Shown piece after piece: positions 47,007 to 55,264 of a stretch of DNA of 64,000 nucleotides. The DNA comes from Micromonospora marina (GTDB taxonomy: Bacteria > Actinomycetota > Actinomycetes > Mycobacteriales > Micromonosporaceae). The notes under the pieces were generated by a model. That model was not told the origin of the DNA. It saw only the letters and a list, made by a program, of their open reading frames with translations, and did not search any database. Both the position numbers and the translations under genes were made by a program. The DNA lies in NCBI RefSeq assembly GCF_900091565.1, contig NZ_FMCV01000013.1, forward strand, positions 92,605-156,604, written 5' to 3'. How positions within the stretch are numbered: position 1 is the stretch's first letter; the number at the start of each line of letters is the position of its first letter.

Positions 47007-47023
47007 CGTCCGATTATCGGACG
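47007..47023. promoter_or_regulatory. Perfect 17-bp palindrome between the fahA operon and hmgA
   Basis: CGTCCGAT-T-ATCGGACG lies in the 94-bp gap between the two divergent starts, 37 bp before the hmgA ATG. Its position suits an operator controlling both directions. TTGACA at 46959-46964 could be the -35 of the hmgA promoter. Confidence 0.6.
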
Positions 47024-47059
47024 TCACCGGCCGGAGAACGGGACATATCGGGAGGCGAG

Positions 47060-48256
47060 ATGCCGTACTACCGCAGCGTCGGCGACGTGCCGCGCAAACG
47101 CCACACCCAGTTCCGCCAGCCCGACGGCACGCTGTACGCCGAAGAACTGGTCGGCCAGGAGGGCTTCTCCTCCGACTCGTCGCTGCTCTACCACCGGCAC
47201 GCGCCGACCGCGATCCTCGCCGCGCAGGAGTACGCCCCGCCCACCGTCACCCGCGTGCCGAACCTGCCGCTCAAGCCGCGCCACCTGCGCACGCACAAGC
47301 TCGACGGCACCGGCGCGGACCCGGTGCTCGGCCGGCAGTACCTGCTCGCCAACGACGACGTACGCATCGCGTACGTGCTCGCCGACCGGCCGTCGCCGCT
47401 GTTCCGCGACGCCACCGGCGACCACTGCCTCTACCTGGAGTCGGGCACCCTGCGGGTCGAGTCGCCGTTCGGCGTGCTCGACGCGGTCGCGGGTGACTAC
47501 GTCGTCATCCCCACCTCGACCATCCACCGCCTGGTACCCACCGGCGACGAGCCGACCCGGCTGCTCGCCGTCGAGGCGTCCGGCCACATCGGGCCGCCCA
47601 AGCGCTACCTCTCCGTACGCGGGCAGTTCCTGGAGCACGCGCCCTACTGCGAGCGCGACGTCCGCGGACCGGACACCCCGCTGCTGGTCGACGGCGAGGA
47701 GGTGGAGGTGCTCGTCAGGCACAGGTCTCGGGCCGCAGGCCCGGGTGGCAGCGGCACAGCCTGGACGCGTCACGTCTATGCGAACCACCCGTTCGACGTG
47801 GTCGGCTGGGACGGGCACATGTACCCGTGGGCGTTCTCCATCCACGACTTCGAGCCGATCACCGGGCGGATCCACCAGCCGCCGCCGGTCCACCAGACGT
47901 TCCAGGGCCCGAACTTCGTGATCTGCTCGTTCGTGCCGCGCAAGGTGGACTACCACCCGGCCGCCATCCCGGTGCCGTACAACCACCACAACGTCGACTC
48001 CGACGAGATGCTGTTCTACACCGGCGGCAACTACGAGGCCCGGCGTGGCTCCGGCATCGAGCAGGGCTCGATCTCGCTGCACCCGTCCGGCTTCACCCAC
48101 GGCCCGCAGCCGGGCGCCGCCGAACGCTCGATCGGGGCGGAGTTCTTCGACGAACTGGCGGTCATGGTGGACACGTTCCGCCCGCTCGACCTCTGCGACG
48201 CGGCCGCCGCCTGCGAGGACGACGGCTACGCCTGGACCTGGGCGCGCGAGTCCTGA
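47060..48256 (+). CDS. hmgA: Homogentisate 1,2-dioxygenase
   Basis: 398 aa from ATG 47060; GGGAGG at 47050-47055. The cupin-type iron site is seen in PYNHHNVDSDEMLFYTGGNY (His and Glu) and the later HPSGFTHGPQPG His; FDVVGWDGHMYPWAFSIHDF is highly conserved. It opens the homogentisate ring to maleylacetoacetate. Substrate comes from hppD and the product goes, after isomerisation, to fahA. Probably co-regulated with the divergent fahA operon through the palindrome at 47007. Confidence 0.94.
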   Translation: MPYYRSVGDVPRKRHTQFRQPDGTLYAEELVGQEGFSSDSSLLYHRHAPTAILAAQEYAPPTVTRVPNLPLKPRHLRTHKLDGTGADPVLGRQYLLANDDVRIAYVLADRPSPLFRDATGDHCLYLESGTLRVESPFGVLDAVAGDYVVIPTSTIHRLVPTGDEPTRLLAVEASGHIGPPKRYLSVRGQFLEHAPYCERDVRGPDTPLLVDGEEVEVLVRHRSRAAGPGGSGTAWTRHVYANHPFDVVGWDGHMYPWAFSIHDFEPITGRIHQPPPVHQTFQGPNFVICSFVPRKVDYHPAAIPVPYNHHNVDSDEMLFYTGGNYEARRGSGIEQGSISLHPSGFTHGPQPGAAERSIGAEFFDELAVMVDTFRPLDLCDAAAACEDDGYAWTWARES

Positions 48257-48291
48257 CGGCGGGTACGTGGTGATGCCGGCGCAGGTCCCTC

Positions 48292-49278
48292 TCACCGGCG
48301 AGCGAACGCGGTGAATCCGGCCACCACCGACGCGGTGATCGCCCCGACCAACGGCCACGGGCCGCCGACCAGCGCGTACCCGAGCAGCAGCACCACCGCG
48401 GCGGCGGCCGCGTAGACCGGCACGACCAGGCCGCGCGACATCGCCTCCCGCAGGCCGGGCCACCACGTCGCCGGGCGTCGCAGCAGCACCGCCACCGCGA
48501 CCACCGCCAGCACCGCGAACAGCCGGGACGCGCCCGGCGAGGCCGGGGCCAGGGCGCCGACCAGCACGCTCGCGACCAGGGACAACCCGGCCACCGACAG
48601 CAGGAGACGCCGGATGCCGGCGTCCACGGTCCGCGCCGGGTCGGGACGAGCCACCGGCAGGTCGGCCATCGCGGTCAGGTGTTCCAGCGTCTCGGCGTAC
48701 CGGCGCCGTTCCAGCCGGGCCACGCCCACGTCCTGCCCCGCCTCACCCAGCTCCGGGTCCAGCCGCAGCGCCTCCCGGTAGGCCCGCTCGGCCAGGTCGA
48801 ACAGTTGCAGCCGCACCGCGACCAGGCCGAGCACAAGGTGCGCCTCCGGCTCGTCCGGCGACAGCTCCACCGCGCGCCACGCCGCGTCCAGCGCCGCCTG
48901 CCCGTTGCGTGACGCGGAGAGGATGGCGGCGGCGCTGCGCTGCGCGTACGCGTCACCCGGCGCACGCGTCAGGATCTCGTCGGCGGTCGCCGCGGCCTCC
49001 TTCCAGCGCTCCAGGTCGAGCAGCGCGAACCCGCGCGTCACGAGCGCCGGCACGACGATCCCTGCCGTGTCGGCGGCGGCGAGCGCCTCGGCGGGCCGGT
49101 CAGCGGCCAGGTGCATCCGGGCCAGCATGGTCAACGCGGGTACGTGCCCGGGCTCGGCCGCGAGCAGCGCGGTGAGTTCGCCGATCCCCTCGTCGTAGCG
49201 CCCCAGCTCGGCGAGCAGGTGGGCGCGTTGCAGGTAGCCGTCGGCGGCGGACTGGTCGGGAGCGGCGTCACTCGGCAT
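48292..49278 (-). CDS. TPR-repeat membrane protein
   Basis: 328 aa from ATG 49278 (MPSDAAPDQS), 7 nt after TACGCT (49286-49291). About four tetratricopeptide repeats fill residues 15-200 (ADGYLQRAHLLAELGRYDEG, ... AERAYREALRLDPELGEA). Four hydrophobic helices follow (LLLSVAGLSLVASVLVGALA, LFAVLAVVAVAVLL, VVPVYAAAAAVVLLLGYAL, WPLVGAITASVVAGF). It probably scaffolds a protein complex at the membrane; partners unknown. It lies downstream of ispF on the same strand. Confidence 0.78.
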   Translation of the reverse strand: MPSDAAPDQSAADGYLQRAHLLAELGRYDEGIGELTALLAAEPGHVPALTMLARMHLAADRPAEALAAADTAGIVVPALVTRGFALLDLERWKEAAATADEILTRAPGDAYAQRSAAAILSASRNGQAALDAAWRAVELSPDEPEAHLVLGLVAVRLQLFDLAERAYREALRLDPELGEAGQDVGVARLERRRYAETLEHLTAMADLPVARPDPARTVDAGIRRLLLSVAGLSLVASVLVGALAPASPGASRLFAVLAVVAVAVLLRRPATWWPGLREAMSRGLVVPVYAAAAAVVLLLGYALVGGPWPLVGAITASVVAGFTAFARR

Positions 49279-49327
49279 CCCGGCGAGCGTATCCGCCCCG
49301 CCCCAGCCGCCGTTCCCGGCCACCGCG

Positions 49328-49810
49328 TCAGTCGGCCGGGGCCTCGTAGACCAGGGCCACCGCGATCCCGGCCAGCCCTTCCCCGCGCCCGGTGAAGCCG
49401 AGGCCGTCGGTGGTGGCGGCGGAGACGGTCACCGGCGCGCCCACCGCCTCGGAGAGCACCCGCTGCGCCTCCTCCCGGCGCGGCCCGATCTTGGGCCGGT
49501 TGCCGACGACCTGCACCGACACGTTGCCGATCCGGAAGCCCGCCGCCCGTACCCGGCGTGCGCTCTCGGTCAGCAGCGCCACGCCGGAGGCGCCCGCCCA
49601 CTCGGGCTGGCCCACCCCGAAGTTCGCGCCCAGGTCACCGAGACCGGCGGCGGAGAGCACGGCGTTGCAGGCGGCGTGCGCCGCCACGTCGGCGTCGGAG
49701 TGACCGGCCAGGCCGTCCTGGTCCGGCCAGTGCAGGCCCGCGACCCAGCAGGGCCGCCCGGCCGCGAACGCGTGCACGTCGGTGCCGACAGCCACCCGAG
49801 GAACGATCAT
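49328..49810 (-). CDS. ispF: 2-C-methyl-D-erythritol 2,4-cyclodiphosphate synthase
   Basis: 160 aa, normal length. Metal ligands are in GTDVHAF (Asp, His) and the [10 protein letters not shown] block; GNRPKI, SVQVVGN and [13 protein letters not shown] are family-specific. It makes the cyclic diphosphate intermediate of the MEP isoprenoid pathway. TACCCT (49817-49822) lies 6 nt before the ATG, so it has its own probable leaderless promoter in spite of following ispD by 122 bp. Confidence 0.96.
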   Translation of the reverse strand: MIVPRVAVGTDVHAFAAGRPCWVAGLHWPDQDGLAGHSDADVAAHAACNAVLSAAGLGDLGANFGVGQPEWAGASGVALLTESARRVRAAGFRIGNVSVQVVGNRPKIGPRREEAQRVLSEAVGAPVTVSAATTDGLGFTGRGEGLAGIAVALVYEAPAD

Positions 49811-49932
49811 GACCAGAGGGTACGCGTCGCGCCTCGGCGGCGGCCCGGGCTGTACGAGTGGAGCGTCGCTCTGACCGGCACGCGTTCAAAATCCGGAACA
49901 AGCCGCCACCCGCGAGCGGCGGGCGGCGCGCG

Positions 49933-50628
49933 TCAGGCGCCCGTGGTCAGCAGGTGTTCGGCGAGGGCCAGGTCGAACGGGCGGGTGATCTTCAGGGCCA
50001 GCTCGGAGCCGGGTACGCAGGTCACCGCGATCCCCTGCTTCTCGACCAGGCCCGCGTCGTCGGTCAGCGCGTCACCTGCCGACCGGTGCGCCGCGACCAG
50101 CACCGACCGGCGGAAACCCTGCGGTGTCTGCACCGAGCGCAACGCGGACCGGTCGACGGTGCCGAGCACCCGTTCGGTCGCGTCGACCTCCTTGATCGTG
50201 TCGACCACCGGCAGCACCGGGATCACCGCGTCGTGCCCGTCGCGGACCGCCGCGGCCACCGACTCGACCAGATGGGGCGGGGTGAGCGCGCGGGCCGCGT
50301 CGTGCACCAGGACGATCTCCGGACCGGCGGGTACGGCCGCGAGGGCCGCCGCCACCGACGCCTGGCGTTCGGCGCCACCGGGCACCACTGTCACCGGGGC
50401 CACGGGGGCGAGCATCGCGCGTACCGCCTCGACCTCGGTCGCCGGCGCGGCCACCACGATCGTGTGCACCGACGGCGCGGCGGCGATCCGGCGGACCGCG
50501 TGCACCAGCAGCGGCTCACCGGCGAGCAACCGGAGCGCCTTCGGGGCACCGGGGCCGAGGCGTACCCCGGCACCGGCCGCAGGAACGAGGACCGCGACGT
50601 CACCGCGCGGATCGAGCTGCGCGGTCAC
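49933..50628 (-). CDS. ispD: 2-C-methyl-D-erythritol 4-phosphate cytidylyltransferase
   Basis: 231 aa from GTG 50628. The nucleotide-binding start VAVLVPAAGAGVRLGPGAPK, IVLVHDAARAL and the later DGHDAVIPVLPVVDTIKEVD match IspD; QTPQGFRRSVL near the end is the usual block. It transfers CMP to methylerythritol phosphate in the MEP pathway. It follows carD by 53 bp on the same strand, the conserved actinobacterial order carD-ispD-ispF. Confidence 0.95.
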   Translation of the reverse strand: MTAQLDPRGDVAVLVPAAGAGVRLGPGAPKALRLLAGEPLLVHAVRRIAAAPSVHTIVVAAPATEVEAVRAMLAPVAPVTVVPGGAERQASVAAALAAVPAGPEIVLVHDAARALTPPHLVESVAAAVRDGHDAVIPVLPVVDTIKEVDATERVLGTVDRSALRSVQTPQGFRRSVLVAAHRSAGDALTDDAGLVEKQGIAVTCVPGSELALKITRPFDLALAEHLLTTGA

Positions 50629-50681
50629 GTCGCGGTCCTCGGATTCGTTCGCTGCGGGGTGGGTAGAGGCAGACGCGTGGA

Positions 50682-51167
50682 TCAGGCCTCGGTCAGCACC
50701 TTGTCGAGCAGCGTCTCGGCCTCGTCCTTGGTGCTCTTCTCCGCCAGCGCGACCTCGCCGACGAGGATGTCACGAGCCTTGGCGAGCATCCGCTTCTCGC
50801 CCGCCGACAGGCCCCGCTCCCGCTCCCGGCGCCACAGGTCGCGGACGACCTCGGCCACCTTCAGCGGGTTACCGGAGGCCAGCTTCTCCAGATTCGCCTT
50901 GTAACGCCGCGACCAGTTGGTCGGCTCCTCGGTGTGCGGTGCACGGAGCACGTCGAAGACCTTGCCCAGGCCCTCTTCGCCAACCACTTCGCGCACACCC
51001 ACGATCTCGGCGTTCTCGGCGGGAACCCGGACCGTCAGGTCACCCTGTGCGACCCTCAGGACGAGGTATTGCTTGGGCTCGCCCTTGATGACCCGAGTCT
51101 CGATTGCCTCGATGAGTGCGGCCCCGTGGTGGGGGTAAACAACGGTCTCGCCGACACTGAAAACCAT
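50682..51167 (-). CDS. carD: CarD-family transcription factor
   Basis: 161 aa. The N-terminal RNA-polymerase-interaction domain starts [20 protein letters not shown]; the C-terminal DNA-binding helices include [17 protein letters not shown] and the conserved Trp in [14 protein letters not shown]. It stabilises the open complex at many promoters, including rRNA. AAAGGGG lies upstream of the ATG. A TAGACA hexamer (minus strand, about 51192-51197) may be the -10 of its promoter. Confidence 0.96.
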   Translation of the reverse strand: MVFSVGETVVYPHHGAALIEAIETRVIKGEPKQYLVLRVAQGDLTVRVPAENAEIVGVREVVGEEGLGKVFDVLRAPHTEEPTNWSRRYKANLEKLASGNPLKVAEVVRDLWRRERERGLSAGEKRMLAKARDILVGEVALAEKSTKDEAETLLDKVLTEA

Positions 51168-51494
51168 AGGTTCGAAACCCCTTTCGCTGTGTCTAGGGTA
51201 ACACGCTCAGGCACCGATGTCTCACCGCTGTCCTGACCGTTGGCGCAGCTCAGGGGCCCTGTGAGAGGTATTTCTTCAGCTTGACAGGCGGTCAAACCGA
51301 TGGTTTAGACACGCTCCGTGAGGAACACGTGACAACCCGGTAAGGGCGCACGGGAGCGTCAGATCTAGGGCTATGCGCTCCTCCCATGGTAGCTGCGTAA
51401 CTCCGTCCGCGCCCAGGTGTGGCGTTACGGCGGCCGGTGCGGGACGCTGGTGAGGGACGTGACGTCCGCTCACCGAGACGTTCCTGGGGGTCCG
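51168..51494. other. 327-bp intergenic region upstream of carD and of a divergent gene
   Basis: No coding frame with protein-like sequence. It holds the carD leader and a TAGACA -10 candidate on the minus strand, and a perfect TTGAC-N5-GTCAA inverted repeat at 51281-51295 that may be an operator or the -35 region of a divergent promoter. Nothing else recognised. Confidence 0.5.
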
Positions 51495-52190
51495 ATGGGC
51501 GTGCCTGACGCTGACGGCCAGGGGCCGCCGGACGGTCTGCCCGGCCTGCCTTCGGAGTGGGGCCGGGTGGTCGTCCCGGACGACGCCTCGGCACTCGCCG
51601 ACGAGGCCCGGCAGGTCCGCCGGGAGCTGCGCCGCACACGGCAGGGCTCCGGCCGGCGTACCGTTCCGGCCCGCCTCGGGCTGCCGACGCTGATCCTGCT
51701 CGTGTCGGTGCTTGTCACGCTCGCCGGGCTGGCCGCCGTGACCTGGCCGCGTGCCGCCACCCGGCCCGGCGCGCCGACGGTGCTCCCCCGCTCCACCACC
51801 GCGCCGCAACCGGTCGGCCCGCTGCCCGCGCTGGACCTGGTCGGCGCGGACGACACGCCGGTGCCGCTGCGCAGCCTGCTGCCCGCCATGATCATCCTGG
51901 TCGACGCCTGCGCCTGCGGCGAGCAGGTCGGCACCGCGGCGCGCGCCGCCCCGGCCGGCGTCACCGTGGTCACCGTGACCGAGGGCCGCAGCGCCGGGCC
52001 CGCGAGCGTCCCGGGAGTACGCCCGCTCGGCGACCCGGCCGGCGGCCTGCGCTCCTACCTGCACCTGTCCGCCCACCCGGGCACCGCCGCCGCAGTGCTC
52101 GTGGACCGGCAGGGCTCGCTGGTCCGGGTGGTACCGGAGCTGGGCCCGCTGTCGGACTACGGCGCCGACCTGGCCCGGCTGGGCGGCTGA
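51495..52190 (+). CDS. Membrane-anchored protein with thioredoxin-like extracytoplasmic domain
   Basis: 231 aa from ATG 51495 (GGGGG 4 nt upstream). A cytoplasmic charged region (ADEARQVRRELRRTRQGSG), one membrane helix at about residues 60-82 (LPTLILLVSVLVTLAGLAAV), then a domain with the strand-helix start LPALDLVGADDTPVPLRSLL followed by IILVDACACGEQV. A Cys-x-Cys replaces the thioredoxin CxxC, so redox activity is doubtful. The end VLVDRQGSLVRVVPELG fits the fold. Divergent from carD; function unknown. Confidence 0.65.
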   Translation: MGVPDADGQGPPDGLPGLPSEWGRVVVPDDASALADEARQVRRELRRTRQGSGRRTVPARLGLPTLILLVSVLVTLAGLAAVTWPRAATRPGAPTVLPRSTTAPQPVGPLPALDLVGADDTPVPLRSLLPAMIILVDACACGEQVGTAARAAPAGVTVVTVTEGRSAGPASVPGVRPLGDPAGGLRSYLHLSAHPGTAAAVLVDRQGSLVRVVPELGPLSDYGADLARLGG

Positions 52191-52212
52191 GGCGCCGGGT
52201 GCGGGACCGCTG

Positions 52213-52806
52213 TCAGTAGAGCGCTTCGAGCCGGGCGTTCAGCTCGGCCCGGCCGCTCACCCCACTGAACCGCACCAGCACCGGCGCGCCGGTTCCGCCC
52301 AGCACGGGGACGTCCAGTCGCCCGCCGCACCGCAGCACCCGCCGTGCGTCGCCGATCCCTGCGCCGGACAGCTACACGGCGATCGACCCGTCACCGGAGC
52401 AGCTCACCGACAGCCGGTAGTCGTCGCCCTGCGAGGGACTCACCTGCCGCACGACGGGCGGCCCGCCCGGCACCAGCCGGGACGTCTCCCGCCACACCAC
52501 GTGCGACACCTGCAGCACGCGTGCCGCGCCGTTCGCCTCCACCCGGACCACCACCGACCGGTCCGGCTCGGCGGCCGGCCCACGGCGCGCCCGGAGCGTC
52601 GGATCGCCACCCGGGCGTGCGGGCCAGGCGTCACCGGTCGACGGGTCGACCCGCCAGGTACGGGAGATCGGCTCGGCGGTCGCGGGAGCTGCCGTGGCCG
52701 CACCCGGCTCCGGTGCCGCCGCCCGCCACCAGGCCGCGCCGGCCACCAGCGCCAGAACGGTCAGGACGGTCAGCGGTACCCGCCCGTCCCGCTCGTCAGA
52801 GGCCAT
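52213..52806 (-). pseudogene. Exported protein gene interrupted by an in-frame TAG
   Basis: From ATG 52806 the frame runs 144 codons (N-terminal anchor VPLTVLTVLALVAGAAWW, then a beta-rich domain with SVSCSGDGSIAV) and meets TAG at 52372-52374. The same frame then stays open for 52 more codons of protein-like sequence (LSGAGIGDARRVLRCGGRLD, VPVLGGTGAPVLVRFSG...) to TGA 52213-52215. A CAG-to-TAG change would explain it. It could be a recent nonsense mutation, a sequencing error or true read-through. TACGCT (52813-52818) lies 6 nt before the ATG, so the gene still has a promoter. Function unknown. Confidence 0.7.
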
Positions 52807-52845
52807 GACGGCAGCGTATCCACGCGGCCCGATCGGGGCGAGCGG

Positions 52846-53892
52846 TCAGCCCACCCGTTCCAGCAGTACCGCGTAGAGCGTCAGTCCCGGCCCGAACGCG
52901 ACCATCACCACCCAGCGCGGCGGCGCCGGCTCCGTACGCCACAGCCGGTCCAGGATCAGCAGCACCGTCGGGGACGAGCAGTTGCCGTGCTCGGCGAGCG
53001 TGCCCCGGGAGGCGGCGAGGCCGTCCGGTGGCAGGGCCAGCTCGCGCTCCACCACGTTGAGGATCCGCGGCCCGCCCGGATGCACCGCCCAGCCGTCCAC
53101 GTCGGAACGCTCACAGCCGTGCCGCGCCAGCAGGTCGTCGATCAGCGTCCGTACGTGCCGGGAGAGCACCTGCGGCACCTTCGGCGACAGCCCCATCCGG
53201 AACCCGGTGTCGGTGACGTCCCAGGTCATGTGGTCGGCCGTGGAGGTGTCGGTGACCGAGGTGACCTCGCGCAGCGCGTAACCCCGGCCGCCGGGGACGA
53301 CCACGGCGGCGACCGCGGCGTCCGAGAACAGCGCGTGGGAGACGATCTGCTGGGTGTCCACCCGGGCACCCGGTGGCTGGATGTGCAGGCTGGTCAGCTC
53401 CGCGCAGAGCAGCAGCGCGGGCCGCCCGCGGGCGGTGACGAAGTCGCTCGCCGCACCGAGCCCGGGCAGGGCCGCGTAGCAACCCATGTGCCCGACGAAC
53501 ATGCGCTGGGTGCTCGGGGACATGCCCAGATCGCGGGCGAGCAGGATGTCCAGCCCCGGGGTGGCGTACCCGGTGCACGAGCAGACGATGAACAGGCCGA
53601 CGTCGGCGGCGTCCAGGCCGGCCGCGGTGAGTGCCCGGCTGACCGCCTCCTTGCCCAGCGGCAGCGCCTCGACCTGGTAGCGGCGCATCCGGCGCTCGGT
53701 CGGCCACTCCGAGACGTCCTCCAGCAGCGGATTCACCGCCGCCTGCCGCCGGGTCACGCCCGAGTTCGCGAAGATCCGCTCGGCCAGCGCCCGGGTGTTC
53801 CCCTGGAAGTGCCCCGCGAAGAAGCCCGTCCACAGTTCGTCCTGCCGTGCGGCCGGCGGTTGTGCCGTACCCAGACCCGCGATCACCGGCAT
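52846..53892 (-). CDS. Type III polyketide synthase (chalcone/alkylresorcinol synthase family)
   Basis: 348 aa from ATG 53892 (GGGGGA 7 nt upstream); GTG 53907 is the alternative. The triad is visible: Cys in VGHMGCYAALPGL, His in WAVHPGGPRIL and Asn in EHGNCSSPTVL. It extends an acyl starter with malonyl units; with the neighbouring methyltransferase, flavoprotein and UbiA enzyme it matches AgqA-type alkylresorcinol synthases. Acyl chain length cannot be read off. The gene follows the acyl-CoA-dehydrogenase-like gene through two 60-bp repeat units. Confidence 0.9.
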   Translation of the reverse strand: MPVIAGLGTAQPPAARQDELWTGFFAGHFQGNTRALAERIFANSGVTRRQAAVNPLLEDVSEWPTERRMRRYQVEALPLGKEAVSRALTAAGLDAADVGLFIVCSCTGYATPGLDILLARDLGMSPSTQRMFVGHMGCYAALPGLGAASDFVTARGRPALLLCAELTSLHIQPPGARVDTQQIVSHALFSDAAVAAVVVPGGRGYALREVTSVTDTSTADHMTWDVTDTGFRMGLSPKVPQVLSRHVRTLIDDLLARHGCERSDVDGWAVHPGGPRILNVVERELALPPDGLAASRGTLAEHGNCSSPTVLLILDRLWRTEPAPPRWVVMVAFGPGLTLYAVLLERVG

Positions 53893-53939
53893 GCCCACGT
53901 CCCCCACCCATCCCTCATCTCTCGCACCGACTCCTGCTC

Positions 53940-54061
53940 ACCGTGCCGCTCTTCGTTCGCGACTGCGGGGCTCGCAACACCGGCTCACTCCTCGCGCTCA
54001 CCGTGCCGCTCTTCGTTCGCGACTGCGGGGCTCGCAACACCGGCTCACTCCTCGCGCTCAC
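53940..54061 (-). repeat. Two identical 60-bp tandem junction repeats (unit B, inverted orientation)
   Basis: 53941-54000 and 54001-54060 are identical. On the minus strand, GTG 54061 overlaps the flavoprotein stop (GTGA). Each unit encodes VSARSEPVLRAPQSRTKSGT; because the period is 60, both are in one frame, which ends with TGA at 53915-53917 after 48 codons. Same family as 40218-40339. Confidence 0.82.
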
Positions 54062-55224
54062 CAACGAGGGAGCGCGCTGTCCCGGTCCGGGTCGCCGCCG
54101 AGCGCGGCGATGCCGAGCCAGTCGGCGCACACGTCGGACGTGGCCGGATGCAGCGAGCCGCAGCGGGCGTCCCGGTAGAGCCGCTCCAGCGGATGCCCGC
54201 GCCGGGTCGCCGACGTGCCCGCCGCCTCCAGCATGGAGGCCGCCACCTCGGCGGCGGTGGTGCCGGCGAGCAGCTTGGCCCGCCACACCCAGCGGTTCGT
54301 CTCGGCGTCGCCGGGTGCCTCGTCGACCCGCCGGGCCGCCTCGGCGACCACCAGCTCGGCGGCGGCGGTGGCCGCGTCGGCCCGGCCCAGGCGGGCCCGC
54401 ACGGCGGGCAGACCGGCGAGATTACGCGCGTTGAGGTGCTCGGCCGCGGCGTCGACAGCCGCCCGGGCCACGCCGACGTAGACCGCCGCGTAACTCGCCA
54501 CCAGCCAGTGCGGCATGAGTTGGGCGACGACCAGGGCCAGCCCCTCGACGCCGCCGAGCAGCCGGTCGGCCGGGACCGTCGCGTCCAGGTGCACGTCGTG
54601 CGAGGAGGTGGCCCGCATGCCGAGCGAGTCCCAGGTCGGCTCGACCGTGATCCCGTCGCCGGCCGGCACCAGGAACTGCGACACCACCGACTGGTCGGCG
54701 GCGCTGCGGGCGGCGACCAGGTAGCCGTCCGGATGGCCGGCGCCGGAGCAGAACGTCTTGCTGCCCTTGATGTGCCAGCCGCCCTCGACCGGCTCGTAGA
54801 CGGTGCTGAGCTGGGACAGCCGGGCGCCGGCACCACGTTCGCTCATCGCGACCGCGTACCAGGCGCCGTCGGCCGCCGCGCGCAGCAGCCGGTCCCGCGC
54901 CGCCAGCGCCTCGTCCGGTACGCCGAGCGCCTCGGCCAGTTCCTCGGTGACCGCGCCCAGCGCGCCGGTGACCGAGGCGTGCATGTTGAACACCAGCGCG
55001 GTCGCGCCGTTGCCCCGGGCCAGTTCGGTGGCGACCGCGGCGTACTCGGCGAAAGTCGCGCCCGTACCGCCCAGTTCGGGCGGCACCATCAGGCCGAACA
55101 GCCCGGCCGCCCGCAGGTCCGCGAAGTCGTCCACGGGGAACGAACCGTCCCGGTCGTGCTCGCCCGCGCGGGCGGCCAGTCGCGGTGCCAACCGGCGGGC
55201 CGCCTCCAGCGCGTACACAGTCAT
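54058..55224 (-). CDS. Acyl-CoA dehydrogenase-like flavoprotein
   Basis: 388 aa. Three-domain acyl-CoA dehydrogenase fold: N-terminal helices (FADLRAAGLFGLMVPPELGG), the FAD-binding middle (AMSERGAGARLSQL, IKGSKTFCSGAGHPDGYLVA) and a helical C-terminus. The usual catalytic Glu position near the C-terminal DARCGSLHPATSDVCADWLG is not obvious, which fits the hydroxylase/oxidase-like branch (as in two-component flavin monooxygenases). In the agq-type pathway a protein of this kind is thought to oxidise the alkylresorcinol ring; that role is inferred. Part of the minus-strand PKS transcript. Confidence 0.85.
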   Translation of the reverse strand: MTVYALEAARRLAPRLAARAGEHDRDGSFPVDDFADLRAAGLFGLMVPPELGGTGATFAEYAAVATELARGNGATALVFNMHASVTGALGAVTEELAEALGVPDEALAARDRLLRAAADGAWYAVAMSERGAGARLSQLSTVYEPVEGGWHIKGSKTFCSGAGHPDGYLVAARSAADQSVVSQFLVPAGDGITVEPTWDSLGMRATSSHDVHLDATVPADRLLGGVEGLALVVAQLMPHWLVASYAAVYVGVARAAVDAAAEHLNARNLAGLPAVRARLGRADAATAAAELVVAEAARRVDEAPGDAETNRWVWRAKLLAGTTAAEVAASMLEAAGTSATRRGHPLERLYRDARCGSLHPATSDVCADWLGIAALGGDPDRDSALPRW

Positions 55225-55264
55225 GTCGCCCCCTTCTCGCGTCCTTTACCCCGGGCGGCCCCGG

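Noticed and set aside
53941..54060. Possible CRISPR array
   Set aside because: The two identical 60-bp units are adjacent with no spacers, and they lie exactly on a start-stop overlap.
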